From: Peptoniphilus phoceensis
GTDB taxonomy: Bacteria > Bacillota > Clostridia > Tissierellales > Peptoniphilaceae
DNA: 64,000 bases
Reading direction: 5' to 3'
Assembly (NCBI RefSeq): GCF_001517665.2
Contig: NZ_LN999807.1
Location: 85,788-149,787, forward strand
Position numbers and translations under genes: made by a program. The notes below the pieces were generated by a model that saw only the letters and a program-made list of their open reading frames with translations, searched no databases and was not told the DNA's origin. Shown piece by piece: positions 34,632-43,752 of this stretch. The stretch's first letter is position 1, and every line of letters starts with the position of its first letter.

Positions 34632-37018
34632 GCGTCTTCTTCAGCTGCTTTAGCTGCTGCGTCTGCTGCTTCTTTTTCAGCTTTAGCTTCTTTTACAGCA
34701 TCTCTAACTGCTTGAAGTTTGTCAGCGTGATTTTTATTTTCGCTTAATACTTTAAATTGTTTTTGAGCGTCTAATTGATCATCAATAGCTTTAAGTTCTT
34801 TAGCTACTTCTTCAAAGTTTTCAACAGTTACTTTGTTTGCTGGTGTTAATTTTTCAATAGCAGTTAAGAATTTGTTTTCTAAATATTCTTCAATAGTTGT
34901 TTCATCTTTAACTGAAGTATCTTTTCCATCGTTTAGAACAAAGTCAAATGCCCAGTCGTTTCTTTCGTTGTCTCTGAAGTTAACGTTAAATTTAACTTCT
35001 TGTCCAACTTTAAGAGCGTCTGCCCATTCTTTACTTACTTCAAATACTTTTGTAGTCTTAGCAAGTCCTGCATCCCAGTTAGCTTCTTCAATCTTAACTT
35101 CTACAGTGTATGGGTAAGCATCGTTGTTAACTTTTGTAACTTTACCAACAACAGTGTTAGCTTGGATACCTTGAACAACGTTTAGAACAGAACCTGATTT
35201 ATCAAATAGGTCTCTTGTGTCCTTAGTATCTTCAAGAATTGATACAATTTCGATATCTCTTGCATCTTTGTTGTTAGCAGTGAATTGTAGGTAGTCACCC
35301 TTAGCTAAATCTTTGTATTGTTTAGCGTTAAAGATGTCTGCATCGCCTACATAAAGAAGAGTTTCGTTTCCGAATCTGTCTTCTACTCTGATTTCATTGT
35401 TGTCAAAGATTTGTGCAACTTTAACTACAGGGAATGCTTTTTCATCGCTGTGGTCAAGAAGTCTGTCGATAACGTCTCCACGAGTTTCGATAACGTCAAG
35501 TAAATCACCATAGTTTAGTGGGAAGTTAGCTTTGTTAAGAACGTTGTCTCTGTCGTAAAGTTTTCCATCAGTATCTTCTAGTGTAGTAGAGAATTTAGAA
35601 GAAGAAGAGTTAATTACTCTGTATCTGTCTCCATCATTATCTTTAGATACTACGTTAAATACGATAACTTTTGCAGTATTTCTTTCAGAATTGAAAGATT
35701 TTACAGCTGATTTGTGAGAATCTGTGTCGAATCCAGCGTAAACATTAGGAATCTTGAAAGTGTCTCCATAGTGGTGGAAACCGATTAATGAAAGTGCTTC
35801 ATTAATGTCTTTAACTTCTTTCATAATGTTGTTGTATGGGTTAGCAACATAGATTTCAGTTTTGTCGTTAACTTTTAGGTCAGCGATAACTGATTTGTTA
35901 GCATTGTGGAATACAATGTTATCAGCTTTAGTCTTAGAACCGTTAAGAGTTACAGTAGCATAAGCTCCGTTAACTTTCTTTTGGTCAAGATCTTTTAGAG
36001 ATTCAATGTTCTTGTAGTAGTTTGTTTCTACTGTAGCATCAGCAACACCTTCCCAGATGTGGTTGTCAGTGTCAAGAAGTTGATCTTCTTTGTCAGTTCT
36101 TGCAAGAGCTTCTGGGTTACCAAGTTCGATAATGTGAGTTACTTCGTTCTTGTCGTTAGTAAGAATTCTTACTAGAGATCCTTTGTAAAGGTCAAGGTTG
36201 TTAAGGCTGTTAACTTTAACGATTTGTTTTCTAGCGTTGATACCATCAACGATTACTGTTTCACCAGTGATAGTGTATTCTTTTTCGCTATCTTGGTTAA
36301 GAGTAAGTTTAGAGTTTGTTAAGTTAGAAACAATACCTCTTGTTTCGTTAGCTGGTACTCTCTTGAATTCTTTCATTCTGTAAAGAGCATTGTAAACCAT
36401 AGTGAATGCGTCTGCTCTGTTAGCTGCTTTGTTAGAATCTGCAACAGTTACGTCGTTAAGAATTCCAAGTTCAGCTGCCCAAGTCATCCAAGAAGATGCC
36501 CATTTAGCGTTTTTAACCATGTCTGCAGTAAGATCTTCTTTAACAAGAACTACTAGCATTTTAGCTAATTCAGCGTAAGTTACATCGTTTTCTGGCTTGA
36601 ATGATCCATCAGGATATCCTGCTAGCATAGCAATTCCGTTAGCATCAGATGGTACAGTTGTACCTACTGTGATAACTCCGTTTGCCCAGTGCTTAGTATC
36701 TACGTCAGAGTAGATTTTCATTGATCCTTGTAATTGTTTAGCTAATTCTTCGTTACCATTAGCTAGTACAAGTAATCTTGTAATTTCGGATCTCTTGATG
36801 TTTTTATCAAGTCCGTAGTTTCCGTCTTCATAGCCTTCAACAAGCTTTTTGTCGATTACGTATTGGATTTTGTTATCTTTTCCAACTACTTTTTCAACTT
36901 TTTCTCCAGCTTCAGCTTTTTTAGCTTCAGCTTTTTTAGCTGTTTCGGCGAAGACACTTGAGAATGTTCCTAGTACCATAACTAGTGCTAGTACTAGAGA
37001 AATAATTTTCTTGTTCAT
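34619..37018 (-). CDS. SLH-domain surface protein, frame interrupted at a nine-A tract
   Basis: 799 residues in this frame, about 936 if the -1 frame is joined. Signal peptide at 1-25 (ending VFAET), then three SLH modules at about 40-220 (KLVEGYEDGNYGLDKNIKRS, MLAGYPDGSFKPENDVTYAE, AAELGILNDVTVADSNKAAN), which bind secondary cell-wall polymer. A long beta-rich region and an Ala/Glu/Lys-rich helix (about 740-799) follow. The frame ends DAKKN-stop where nine A (34623-34631) precede CTAATTAAA. A -1 slip on AAAAAAA, or one extra A, continues into the 139-codon extension. A long structured leader and strong ribosome site suggest high expression, so it may be the S-layer or major surface protein. 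Confidence 0.9.
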   Translation of the reverse strand: MNKKIISLVLALVMVLGTFSSVFAETAKKAEAKKAEAGEKVEKVVGKDNKIQYVIDKKLVEGYEDGNYGLDKNIKRSEITRLLVLANGNEELAKQLQGSMKIYSDVDTKHWANGVITVGTTVPSDANGIAMLAGYPDGSFKPENDVTYAELAKMLVVLVKEDLTADMVKNAKWASSWMTWAAELGILNDVTVADSNKAANRADAFTMVYNALYRMKEFKRVPANETRGIVSNLTNSKLTLNQDSEKEYTITGETVIVDGINARKQIVKVNSLNNLDLYKGSLVRILTNDKNEVTHIIELGNPEALARTDKEDQLLDTDNHIWEGVADATVETNYYKNIESLKDLDQKKVNGAYATVTLNGSKTKADNIVFHNANKSVIADLKVNDKTEIYVANPYNNIMKEVKDINEALSLIGFHHYGDTFKIPNVYAGFDTDSHKSAVKSFNSERNTAKVIVFNVVSKDNDGDRYRVINSSSSKFSTTLEDTDGKLYDRDNVLNKANFPLNYGDLLDVIETRGDVIDRLLDHSDEKAFPVVKVAQIFDNNEIRVEDRFGNETLLYVGDADIFNAKQYKDLAKGDYLQFTANNKDARDIEIVSILEDTKDTRDLFDKSGSVLNVVQGIQANTVVGKVTKVNNDAYPYTVEVKIEEANWDAGLAKTTKVFEVSKEWADALKVGQEVKFNVNFRDNERNDWAFDFVLNDGKDTSVKDETTIEEYLENKFLTAIEKLTPANKVTVENFEEVAKELKAIDDQLDAQKQFKVLSENKNHADKLQAVRDAVKEAKAEKEAADAAAKAAEEDAKKN

Positions 37019-37192
37019 TTGTCTTTCGACCTCCTTAAAAATTTTGTAGATTCTACAAAAGTCTCAAACTTTTGTCGCCAAGACTGAACTATCTCGGCTA
37101 AGAGGTCGACAAATAAATATCGCCTTTTGGTTTTATTTAGTTGTCATGTTCCTCTTGTGCTTATATTATACACTAGAAATTTGCTTTGTAAA
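37019..37192 (-). promoter_or_regulatory. Promoter and structured 5' leader of the surface-protein gene
   Basis: TTTACA (37187-37192), 16-bp spacer, TATAAT (37165-37170) on the minus strand, then about 140 nt of leader. The leader contains a TTTTGTAGA/TCTACAAAA hairpin near the ribosome site and a larger imperfect stem near its 5' end (GACAA/TTGTC). Such leaders usually stabilise abundant surface-protein mRNAs; that role is inferred. Confidence 0.7.
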
Positions 37193-37536
37193 ATTACAAT
37201 TACATTACATAAATTTCATCCATGAAATTATCATGAAATATTAAGATTTTTGTCTGTAATTGGCATCTACTGGCACTTTCCTGTGCTAATATAAATAGGT
37301 CTTTTGGACCGTATTTAGAATTATAACAAAGTGGTTACAATTTTGCAATTGTATTTTTGGGGTAAGGGTGGAAAAAGTTTTTCTTTTCTTTTATAAAGAA
37401 AAGAAGGAAGAATTTAAGAAATGGGTGAAAGATGAAATTTTTGGGAATTTATATAATTTTTTTATAAAATTTTTATAAAATTTGTAAAAGCTAAAGCTTT
37501 TTAATTGCTTTGTAAAGCCCATGGCATTAATATTTC
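37193..37536. other. Intergenic region without a recognised gene
   Basis: AT-rich. The only structure I see is a perfect 11-bp inverted repeat TTCTTTTCTTT/AAAGAAAAGAA at 37381-37405. The stretch is bounded by the surface-protein promoter and the end of the RelE-type toxin gene. Confidence 0.5.
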
Positions 37537-37860
37537 TTATAGATCCTTCATTCTTTTCTCTGCTTCTTTATAGACTTTGGAGTCTGCTCTTGCCCCTATT
37601 ATAATTATCAAGACATTATCTTCGTGTTTTTCTAATTTGTAGACGATTCTAAGTCCTGAACTTTTTAATTTTATTTTCATAAGTCCTGCTAATGATGAAT
37701 TGCTTTGGTTTCCTAGTGGCTTCCCATATCCTCCTTCTGTATTGGGTAATGGATTTATTAATATTCTTTTTATTGCTTTATCTACAATTTTTCTTTGTGA
37801 ACCATCTAAGGCTTCGTAATCTTCTGCTGCCTGCTTAATAAAAGATAGCTTGTACATCAT
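37537..37860 (-). CDS. RelE/ParE-superfamily toxin
   Basis: 107 residues with the RelE fold pattern: YKLSFIKQAAEDYEALDGSQ, a helix pair, then LAGLMKIKLKSSGLRIVYKL and VLIIIIGARADSKVYKEAEK. The SGLRIVYKL strand and ARADSKVYK end are typical of the RelE/StbE mRNA interferase group. The gene starts inside the last codons of the antitoxin (4-bp overlap), so it is translationally coupled. It would cleave mRNA on the ribosome when free. Confidence 0.88.
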   Translation of the reverse strand: MMYKLSFIKQAAEDYEALDGSQRKIVDKAIKRILINPLPNTEGGYGKPLGNQSNSSLAGLMKIKLKSSGLRIVYKLEKHEDNVLIIIIGARADSKVYKEAEKRMKDL

Positions 37861-38180
37861 TCAAACTCATCTTCACTAAGAGGTTCAATGTCATCGAAGT
37901 TCATCTTAAATGCTTTTTCAATATCTTCTTTTGAAATAACTTCAATTTCATTCATGGATTCAAGTCTTGACTTAGCAAGCATTAAGTCCCTTGCATCCTC
38001 AACTTCATCCATTAGTCTTGAATACTCCTCTGGTGAAAGAAGAACGCACTCAGGTGTATTATTTTTTAATACAACTTTTGATCCATTTGACTTAACATCA
38101 TCAAAAATTCTACCTGCAAGACCTCTGTTAAAATCAGATATAGATACAGTTCTATTAGAAATTTGTTTAATAAAGTTCAT
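37857..38180 (-). CDS. Phd/YefM-family antitoxin
   Basis: 107 residues. The Phd/YefM DNA-binding fold is recognisable in RTVSISDFNRGLAGRIFDDV and SKVVLKNNTPECVLLSPEEY. The acidic tail (FDDIEPLSEDEFE) should neutralise the toxin. GAGGTGA precedes ATG at 38180, and TATAAT lies about 20 bp further up. It likely represses its own operon with the toxin. Confidence 0.9.
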   Translation of the reverse strand: MNFIKQISNRTVSISDFNRGLAGRIFDDVKSNGSKVVLKNNTPECVLLSPEEYSRLMDEVEDARDLMLAKSRLESMNEIEVISKEDIEKAFKMNFDDIEPLSEDEFE

Positions 38181-38301
38181 ATAATCACCTCATTGTCATT
38201 ATAACACAAGGATAAAAAGATAGGTATATTTATCGATAAAATTGTTGTTAAAATTGTTTTAAAATTATTTTAAAAGCTGACACTTTTATGAACCTTATTG
38301 G

Positions 38302-38660
38302 AGGGGCTTAGGGACATCGTGAAATTTATTTGAAAAGACCCTGTCTTTATGAATCTATTTCTAAAGCCTAAGGCTTTAAAACTCTATAAGGAGGGGGAGC
38401 AAGGGGCAGGCGAGGCCCCTTTCCCCCTCCTTAAACCTCCCTCCTATCCCCTCGCCCTGGCAGGGGCCCGTCCCTTTAATACGCAAAAAGCTCTACGGCT
38501 AAAATTTTGAACTCGCTCATTTCATTCGCTCAAACAGCAAAATTTTTTTTACGCCTTCGAACTTTTTGCTTACTGCCTTATAAACTTGCTAGATATTTAC
38601 CAAATCTACATCCTCATAAAATCTCAATAAGCTGGAACACACTTGCCAAACTCACAATTA
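38302..38660 (+). repeat. Intergenic modular repeat E5 (type B with GC hairpin)
   Basis: A fragment GGAGGGGCTTAGGGACATCG (38302-38321) is followed by CTAAAGCCTAAGGCTTTA. Then a GC-rich hairpin 38390-38434 (AAGGAGGGG/CCCCTCCTT with AAGGGGC/GCCCCTT inside), CCTGGCAGGGGCCCG, and the three-stem hairpin 38485-38571 with loop AACTCGCT and CGCTCAAACAG. Finally CTTACTGCCTTATAAACTTGC and GCTGGAACACACTTGCCAA. It is an inverted copy of E2. A short ORF at 38507-38704 falls in the palindrome and is not a gene. Confidence 0.85.
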
Positions 38661-38841
38661 AATACAAGACTATAAAAAGAAAAAGCTTAGTTTTATTCAA
38701 CTAAGCTTCTTTTGATGTAAAAATTTTTATAAGTTATTAAGTTTTTCTAAATAACTCTACATAAGTTTGAAAACATGTAGAGGTAAAACCAATTAGTAAT
38801 CTTATGTAACACCGTAAGGCAAGACATCCGTTAAAAAATTC

Positions 38842-39085
38842 AACTGTTTGAGTTAAGCGATTGAGTTTATAAGTAATTAAGGCGTAATCTTAATTGATTG
38901 ATAATTTTTTTAATCTTAAAAATGTAAGCTTAACGAGTTTTGAATTTTAGGCTGTCTGCCGCTCGGGGTTGTTTGCCAAGGCCCCTGCCAGGTCGTTGAA
39001 GGTTTTGGGGGTGGTCCGGAGGGGGAAGGACCAATCGAAAGGTCCTAACCTCCTCCGGATAAAAAATTTTAAAGCCTCAGGCTTT
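38842..39085 (-). repeat. Intergenic modular repeat E6 (degenerate, minus orientation)
   Basis: Degenerate core CAACTGTTTGAGTTAAGCGA (38841-38860), then GGCCCCTGCCAGGTCGTT (38980-38997) as in E2, and a GC-rich hairpin 39016-39058 (CCGGAGG/CCTCCGG with AGGACC/GGTCCT inside), ending AAAGCCTCAGGCTTTA. E5 and E6 fill the 975 bp between the Phd-type antitoxin and the AlbA_2 regulator gene; no gene is seen there. Confidence 0.75.
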
Positions 39086-39154
39086 ACAAAAAACTATATA
39101 GATAATATCTTTATAAAAAATTATAAAAACCACTCAGTTTTTAGAAAAAACACC

Positions 39155-40585
39155 TTATTGATTAACTTCCCAATACCCATCCTTAGCACTACCGACATAC
39201 TTTATTGTTTTTTCATCTGTGAGAACTTTTAAATCTCTTTCAATAGTTCTATCGGTTACACCAAATTGTTTAGATAAATCATAAGCCGTAATTTTAGGAT
39301 TGCCCTTTATTATATCAATAATTTTTTCACGTCTATCATTTGGTTTTAATTTTTGACCGACATTTTGACCGACATTTTGACCGACATTTTGACCGACATT
39401 TTGGGTGTCACTTTCACCTTCATTTTGGATGTCATAATTTAAATTCTTCAGAATTGTAATAAAAGAAGATTCTGTTGACTTAAACCCTGGCTTTAATTCT
39501 TCTTTATAATTTTCTTCTGCTTTATAGGCTTCTATGATTTTTCTAAGTCCTGATCCACGTCTTTCCATTAAATCCATTCTTGCAAATACATCTGCTATGA
39601 TTGGATTTCTTCTTGTGGAAGATACATTTAATGGATTGAGATCCTGCACGAAAGTTCCGTCATACATACCTCCAGGAGAATATATTTCTAATCTGTCATC
39701 ATAGATATCTACATGAACTTCACTTCCAAATACTGAATAATCCCTGTGAATTAGTGCATTTACTAAAGCCTCTTGAACTGCTCTTTCTGGATATTCTGGA
39801 TATTCTATTCTATAGACTGGACCTTTTTTCCACATCTTTTTGGTGTTTCTTTTTACAAAGTCCAAACTTGCTTTTAAAAGATAAATTATATTACCTTCAA
39901 ATTCAGCATCATCTAAGGCATCTATTCTTCCATTCGCTTTAGTTAGACCATTCCATCTAGTACAAAATACTCTTGACTGATAAACTTGATAATCGTCTGC
40001 AAAGAGTGCTCCTGCTATGGTTAGGTTGCCCTCATCATTTACAAGCCCAAAAGATTTTAAATCTTTTTCTTCAAATTCTTTTTCTGTTCTATTTTTATAT
40101 TCTATGCTAAGTTCTTTAAAAGTTACATTTTCTAATCTTTTCTTTGATTCTAGTGAGTCATAACTTATATGTTCTCCCTTTAAAGACAAATTAAAAAGAT
40201 CAATTCGACCTGCAGGGACACTTTGATTTCCTACTCTCTTGTAGGCTGTTCTAGAACCACCATCTACTACAAAATAAGGAGTATTTTTACCTGCAAAGAT
40301 TGTTAGAATTAAAATTATTTTCTCATCTATCTCTTGTATCTCCATATCAATTTCGGGGTTAGGATCCATTTTAGATTTTATGATTTCTGAAATACTTTCA
40401 GAAGTCTCTTGATATTCACTAAGTCCAAGGATTGTGTTATCTTCTTTTACTCCAAATATTAGCTTCCCACCTCGACCGTTGGCAAAAGCTGAAACAGATT
40501 TTAACCAAGACTTAGGTTTATTTGTTTCTAATTTTTCTTTTTTGTCATATAGATTTGTTTCTCCAAGATAGTCTTTTAAGTTCAA
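39155..40585 (-). CDS. Schlafen/AlbA_2-domain ATP-binding transcriptional regulator
   Basis: 476 residues. AlbA_2 domain at about 20-130 (KSVSAFANGRGGKLIFGVKE is its signature), a GHKL-like ATPase region at about 270-370 (QEALVNALIHRDYSVFGSEV and MERRGSGLRKIIEAYK), a linker of four to five NVGQ repeats at about 395-415, and a C-terminal DeoR-like winged helix (KITAYDLSKQFGVTDRTIER). Such proteins are common in accessory DNA and are thought to be regulators. The start is TTG at 40585 with GAGAGGAGGG five bases upstream; a TTG 21 bp earlier overlaps that ribosome site. Confidence 0.87.
   Translation of the reverse strand: MNLKDYLGETNLYDKKEKLETNKPKSWLKSVSAFANGRGGKLIFGVKEDNTILGLSEYQETSESISEIIKSKMDPNPEIDMEIQEIDEKIILILTIFAGKNTPYFVVDGGSRTAYKRVGNQSVPAGRIDLFNLSLKGEHISYDSLESKKRLENVTFKELSIEYKNRTEKEFEEKDLKSFGLVNDEGNLTIAGALFADDYQVYQSRVFCTRWNGLTKANGRIDALDDAEFEGNIIYLLKASLDFVKRNTKKMWKKGPVYRIEYPEYPERAVQEALVNALIHRDYSVFGSEVHVDIYDDRLEIYSPGGMYDGTFVQDLNPLNVSSTRRNPIIADVFARMDLMERRGSGLRKIIEAYKAEENYKEELKPGFKSTESSFITILKNLNYDIQNEGESDTQNVGQNVGQNVGQNVGQKLKPNDRREKIIDIIKGNPKITAYDLSKQFGVTDRTIERDLKVLTDEKTIKYVGSAKDGYWEVNQ
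39351..39410 (+). repeat. 12-bp tandem repeat inside the regulator gene
   Basis: TTTTGACCGACA repeats perfectly four times (39351-39398), with a fifth diverged unit TTTTGGGTGTCA. It keeps the reading frame and encodes NVGQ units in the linker before the winged helix, so copy-number changes alter linker length without frameshift. Confidence 0.9.
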
Positions 40586-40665
40586 AGTATCCCTCCTCTC
40601 AAGCAAATATTATACTTAATTTTACCATGTTTATTCTATTGTTAAGGATCGATTTTTAAAGTAGT

Positions 40666-40840
40666 TTATAGTACTGTATTTAATATCTCTTTTTCATCTT
40701 TATCTCTAACTACTTTAAAATAATATCCTGCACCTATAACTTCTCCTATTACAAGTGAAACAATTGAAAAATCTCACATCAACTAGATCTTCTTTTTTTT
40801 CAAACACAGAAAATTCATATCTTTTACTAAATTTGCACTC
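40666..40840 (-). pseudogene. Fragment of an unidentified gene, frameshifted
   Basis: On the minus strand one frame reads SKRYEFSVFEKKEDLVDV and the next frame continues DFSIVSLVIGEVIGAGYYF and KVVRDKDEKEILNTVL to TAA at 40666. Together they look like the C-terminal end of a protein with one hydrophobic segment. I do not recognise the family. The rest of 40600-41048 shows nothing else. Confidence 0.4.
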
Positions 40841-41048
40841 ATATTTTTTATTTATCTATCCATTAATTTTTTATCCTTATTTAATAAATTTTAATTAAAA
40901 TAGCGACTGAAGTTTTACTCCAATAGCCAATTACCTTTACTATTTATTTCTTTATAGAGAAAAACCTTATTTTTACCAACTTAAACCAAAAATTTTGAGT
41001 ATAAAAAAACGATATTCTTACCAGCTTTCAATCGGTGTTCTAAAATAC

Positions 41049-42374
41049 TTAATTAAAGGAATTAATTAGCTTCTGATTATTTTTGTTTTTAAACTCCATT
41101 ATTATATATATAAAAATCGAAAGTATTTCTTTGTACAAAAGTTCAAAATCAATATTTTCTTCAATAACATCCCCATGAGATAAATCATTTCTTATATCCA
41201 TCATGTAATTTAATCTTTTTTTTCGTTCAATTAAAAATTTATTTTCTTCCTCACTAAATAAATTTTTAATTTTCTTTGAATGTAGATAATAATTAATATT
41301 CATTAAATCAACAAATTTTTCATTCACAAGATTTCTTGTATCATTACTTATTTTCTTTATAAAATAAGCTGAGTCAATGATTTCTTTATTTATCATCTGT
41401 CCGCGAGAAAAGTCTACTGAAACAAGAAATTTAACTAAATCTTTGACCTCTTCTTTTACACTATTATTAAAAATCCAATCTGTTATTTGATTAATCATTA
41501 TGTGTTTTAATTGAAATATACTTGATTCAATGAAAGAATCTAAGGAAAACATAGATTGTAAAAAAGCTAGTTTATAATTATTTTGATTATATAGTTTTAA
41601 TGATTCAATAAGGTATTCTTCCCATGAAAATATAGTTGTAAAGTATTGTATTTCTACTTCTATGTACGCTTCATCTTCAATAGCTTCCCATACAATATTA
41701 CTGTTGTAATTTTCTTCAATTGTAGCTTCTACATAAATTTGGTCTGATCTATTACTAACTCTAATATCTTTTACATTCAATTCATAAAAATTATCATTCT
41801 CTCTTAATATCCCAAAACATATATTTTCAATTGAGCCGATTTTGGAATATTCGATGTCAACATCACCCTTAATATTTGTTTCGTGGGTAATATGACTTAC
41901 TAACCTTCCTGACCTTCCGGAATAACTATTTCCGCTTTCAAATTCTATTTCTGCTCTAAATCGTGTTTTTTCAACTTTACTATTAATTAATAGCTCAATA
42001 ATTTTTAACACTAATGAATTGAAATACTTATAATTAGTATTATAAAGAATATATTTATACAAATTATTTTCTTCTTTATAAAAATAATATAACAAAAAGT
42101 AAGAAACCAAAGCTTCTTTTACTTTAATCTTAACTTCATCTTCTTCAAGTTTCTTTCTATCCACTTTGAGCAAATCCAAAATAACACTATCACGAATTAA
42201 CTTATACTCTTCTAAATTTATTTCGCCATCAACATATTTAGTTAATAATAATTTTTCTTGATCGTTAATATCTAAGTCATTTATCGATAATTCAATGAAT
42301 GTTTTGCTTAAGTCAGATTTTAGATCTTCAATTTTACATTTTTTTTCAAATAACTTTATCCATTCCTCTAACAT
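41049..42374 (-). CDS. Unknown protein with a C-terminal HEPN-type motif
   Basis: 441 residues, AT-rich codon use. The middle (about 145-250) is beta-rich, with RFRAEIEFESGNSYSGRSGR. The C-terminal part is helical and holds RNDLSHGD, where Arg395 to His400 fits the HEPN pattern R-(N/D/H)-x3-H. HEPN domains are often metal-independent RNases in defence or toxin systems, but non-catalytic ones exist, so nuclease activity is only a suggestion. I choose ATG 42374, preceded by AAGGTGG. No adjacent partner gene is evident; the location among TA modules, repeats and a gene remnant suggests accessory DNA. Confidence 0.7.
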   Translation of the reverse strand: MLEEWIKLFEKKCKIEDLKSDLSKTFIELSINDLDINDQEKLLLTKYVDGEINLEEYKLIRDSVILDLLKVDRKKLEEDEVKIKVKEALVSYFLLYYFYKEENNLYKYILYNTNYKYFNSLVLKIIELLINSKVEKTRFRAEIEFESGNSYSGRSGRLVSHITHETNIKGDVDIEYSKIGSIENICFGILRENDNFYELNVKDIRVSNRSDQIYVEATIEENYNSNIVWEAIEDEAYIEVEIQYFTTIFSWEEYLIESLKLYNQNNYKLAFLQSMFSLDSFIESSIFQLKHIMINQITDWIFNNSVKEEVKDLVKFLVSVDFSRGQMINKEIIDSAYFIKKISNDTRNLVNEKFVDLMNINYYLHSKKIKNLFSEEENKFLIERKKRLNYMMDIRNDLSHGDVIEENIDFELLYKEILSIFIYIIMEFKNKNNQKLINSFN

Positions 42375-42537
42375 TTTTTCCACCTTAAAACTTATCTTCT
42401 AAGAAAGATTTTATTTCTCTTAAGCGTTATATAAATTTGCCCCAATTTGTTACATTTATTTCATCTTGGTCAATAAGTCTTTTTCACAACTTTTGATAAG
42501 TCAGTTAAAAATTTTTTGCTTTTCAAAAGCAATTTTA

Positions 42538-43659
42538 TCACTTCATTAGTTCTACAAATTCTTCTTTTAAAGAAACTTCCGTCTTTATCCCAAGTTCTTC
42601 AAAGACTTCATCCAACTTTTCATATAATTCTAAAAAGTTTTCATAGGATATGTTGTTGCCCATGTGTCCTATTCTAAATACTTTTTCAAATATTTCTCCT
42701 GCTCCCTTTGATATAAGGATTCCCCTTTTTCTAAGTGCTGATAGGATGTCTTCTGCTATAAATCCTTCTGGAACCATGACTGCTGTTAGGGTATTTGATC
42801 TTGAGTCTTTGGCATAAAGTTCAAATCCTGCTTTTTCAAATATTTCTCTTGTTACTTCTGCGTATTTTTGGTGAAGGGCAAGGGAATCTTTTTCCATCAA
42901 AATGTCTAATGCCAAGTCAAGGGCATAAGTCAAGTTTTCATTCATTGTGTATGGAAAGGCAAAGCCGTCAGAGTATTCGTAGTAGTTTGTGAAATTCATG
43001 TAATATGAAGGAACTGGTTTTTTTCTTTCTTTTATGGCTTTTTTTGCTCTTTCTGATATTGTGACTAGTGTTAGTCCTGCTGGTGCTGAAATGCATTTTT
43101 GACTTCCGCCAAGGGCTATGTCAACTTTGAATTCGTCAAAGTCAAATTCCTCTCCACCCATTCCCGATACTGTATCCACAACTGTTAGGATTCCATAGGA
43201 ATTTAGGAGATTGCAAATAGTTTTTACGTCATTTGTTATGCCTGATGGTGTTTCGCAGTGAACCATAGTTGCAACTTTGAAGTCGTGATCTTTTTCTAGG
43301 AATTTTTTTAATTTTTCTATATCAAATCCTCTTCTAAAGTCATCTTCATATATGTAAGGTTCTCCACCATAAAATTTTACATAGTCGGCAAAGCCTGCTC
43401 CAAAAACGCCGTTATTTAGGACTAGGACTCTGTCGTTTTCTTCTACTAGGTTTATAATTGCTGCTTCTAATCCAATTATGCCTTCGCCAAGCATGATAAA
43501 GGAAGTGGCATCTGTTTTTAATAGTTTTGAAATTTTCTTTTCTACTTGTCTGTGTCTTTTTTCATACTCTGGATCAATGTCTGGGTTTGTGTGTGACTCT
43601 CCCATGACTTCCATTACTCTTTGGTCAATTGATGTAGGTCCTGCACATAATATTTTCAT
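42538..43659 (-). CDS. Class V aminotransferase (alanine-glyoxylate / serine-pyruvate type)
   Basis: 373 residues, PLP fold type I. The PLP Lys lies in DIALGGSQKCISAPAGLTLV and the preceding VVDTVSGMGGEEFDFDEF holds the PLP-binding Asp. C-terminal VFRIGHMGNNISYENFLELY is the family Arg carboxylate-binding segment. It probably interconverts alanine, serine or glyoxylate; the exact pair cannot be read. AGAGGT lies before ATG at 43659. It is not linked to a serine or glycine gene here. Confidence 0.88.
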   Translation of the reverse strand: MKILCAGPTSIDQRVMEVMGESHTNPDIDPEYEKRHRQVEKKISKLLKTDATSFIMLGEGIIGLEAAIINLVEENDRVLVLNNGVFGAGFADYVKFYGGEPYIYEDDFRRGFDIEKLKKFLEKDHDFKVATMVHCETPSGITNDVKTICNLLNSYGILTVVDTVSGMGGEEFDFDEFKVDIALGGSQKCISAPAGLTLVTISERAKKAIKERKKPVPSYYMNFTNYYEYSDGFAFPYTMNENLTYALDLALDILMEKDSLALHQKYAEVTREIFEKAGFELYAKDSRSNTLTAVMVPEGFIAEDILSALRKRGILISKGAGEIFEKVFRIGHMGNNISYENFLELYEKLDEVFEELGIKTEVSLKEEFVELMK

Positions 43660-43713
43660 TTTTTACCTCTCTTATGTAAATTTCTTTTGAATAAATTATA
43701 TTAATATAGATAG

Positions 43714-43747
43714 AAAAAAACAAGCTGCCTTGTGACAGCTTGTTTTT
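43714..43747 (-). terminator. Terminator of the stalk-glutaredoxin gene
   Basis: ACAAGCTG/CAGCTTGT stem followed by seven T on the minus strand. Nearly the same hairpin occurs at 44767-44800. Confidence 0.85.
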
Positions 43748-43752
43748 GATTT

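Noticed and set aside
38507-38704. 65-codon ORF in the E5 repeat
   Set aside because: Lies in a palindrome shared with other copies in which the frame is not kept.
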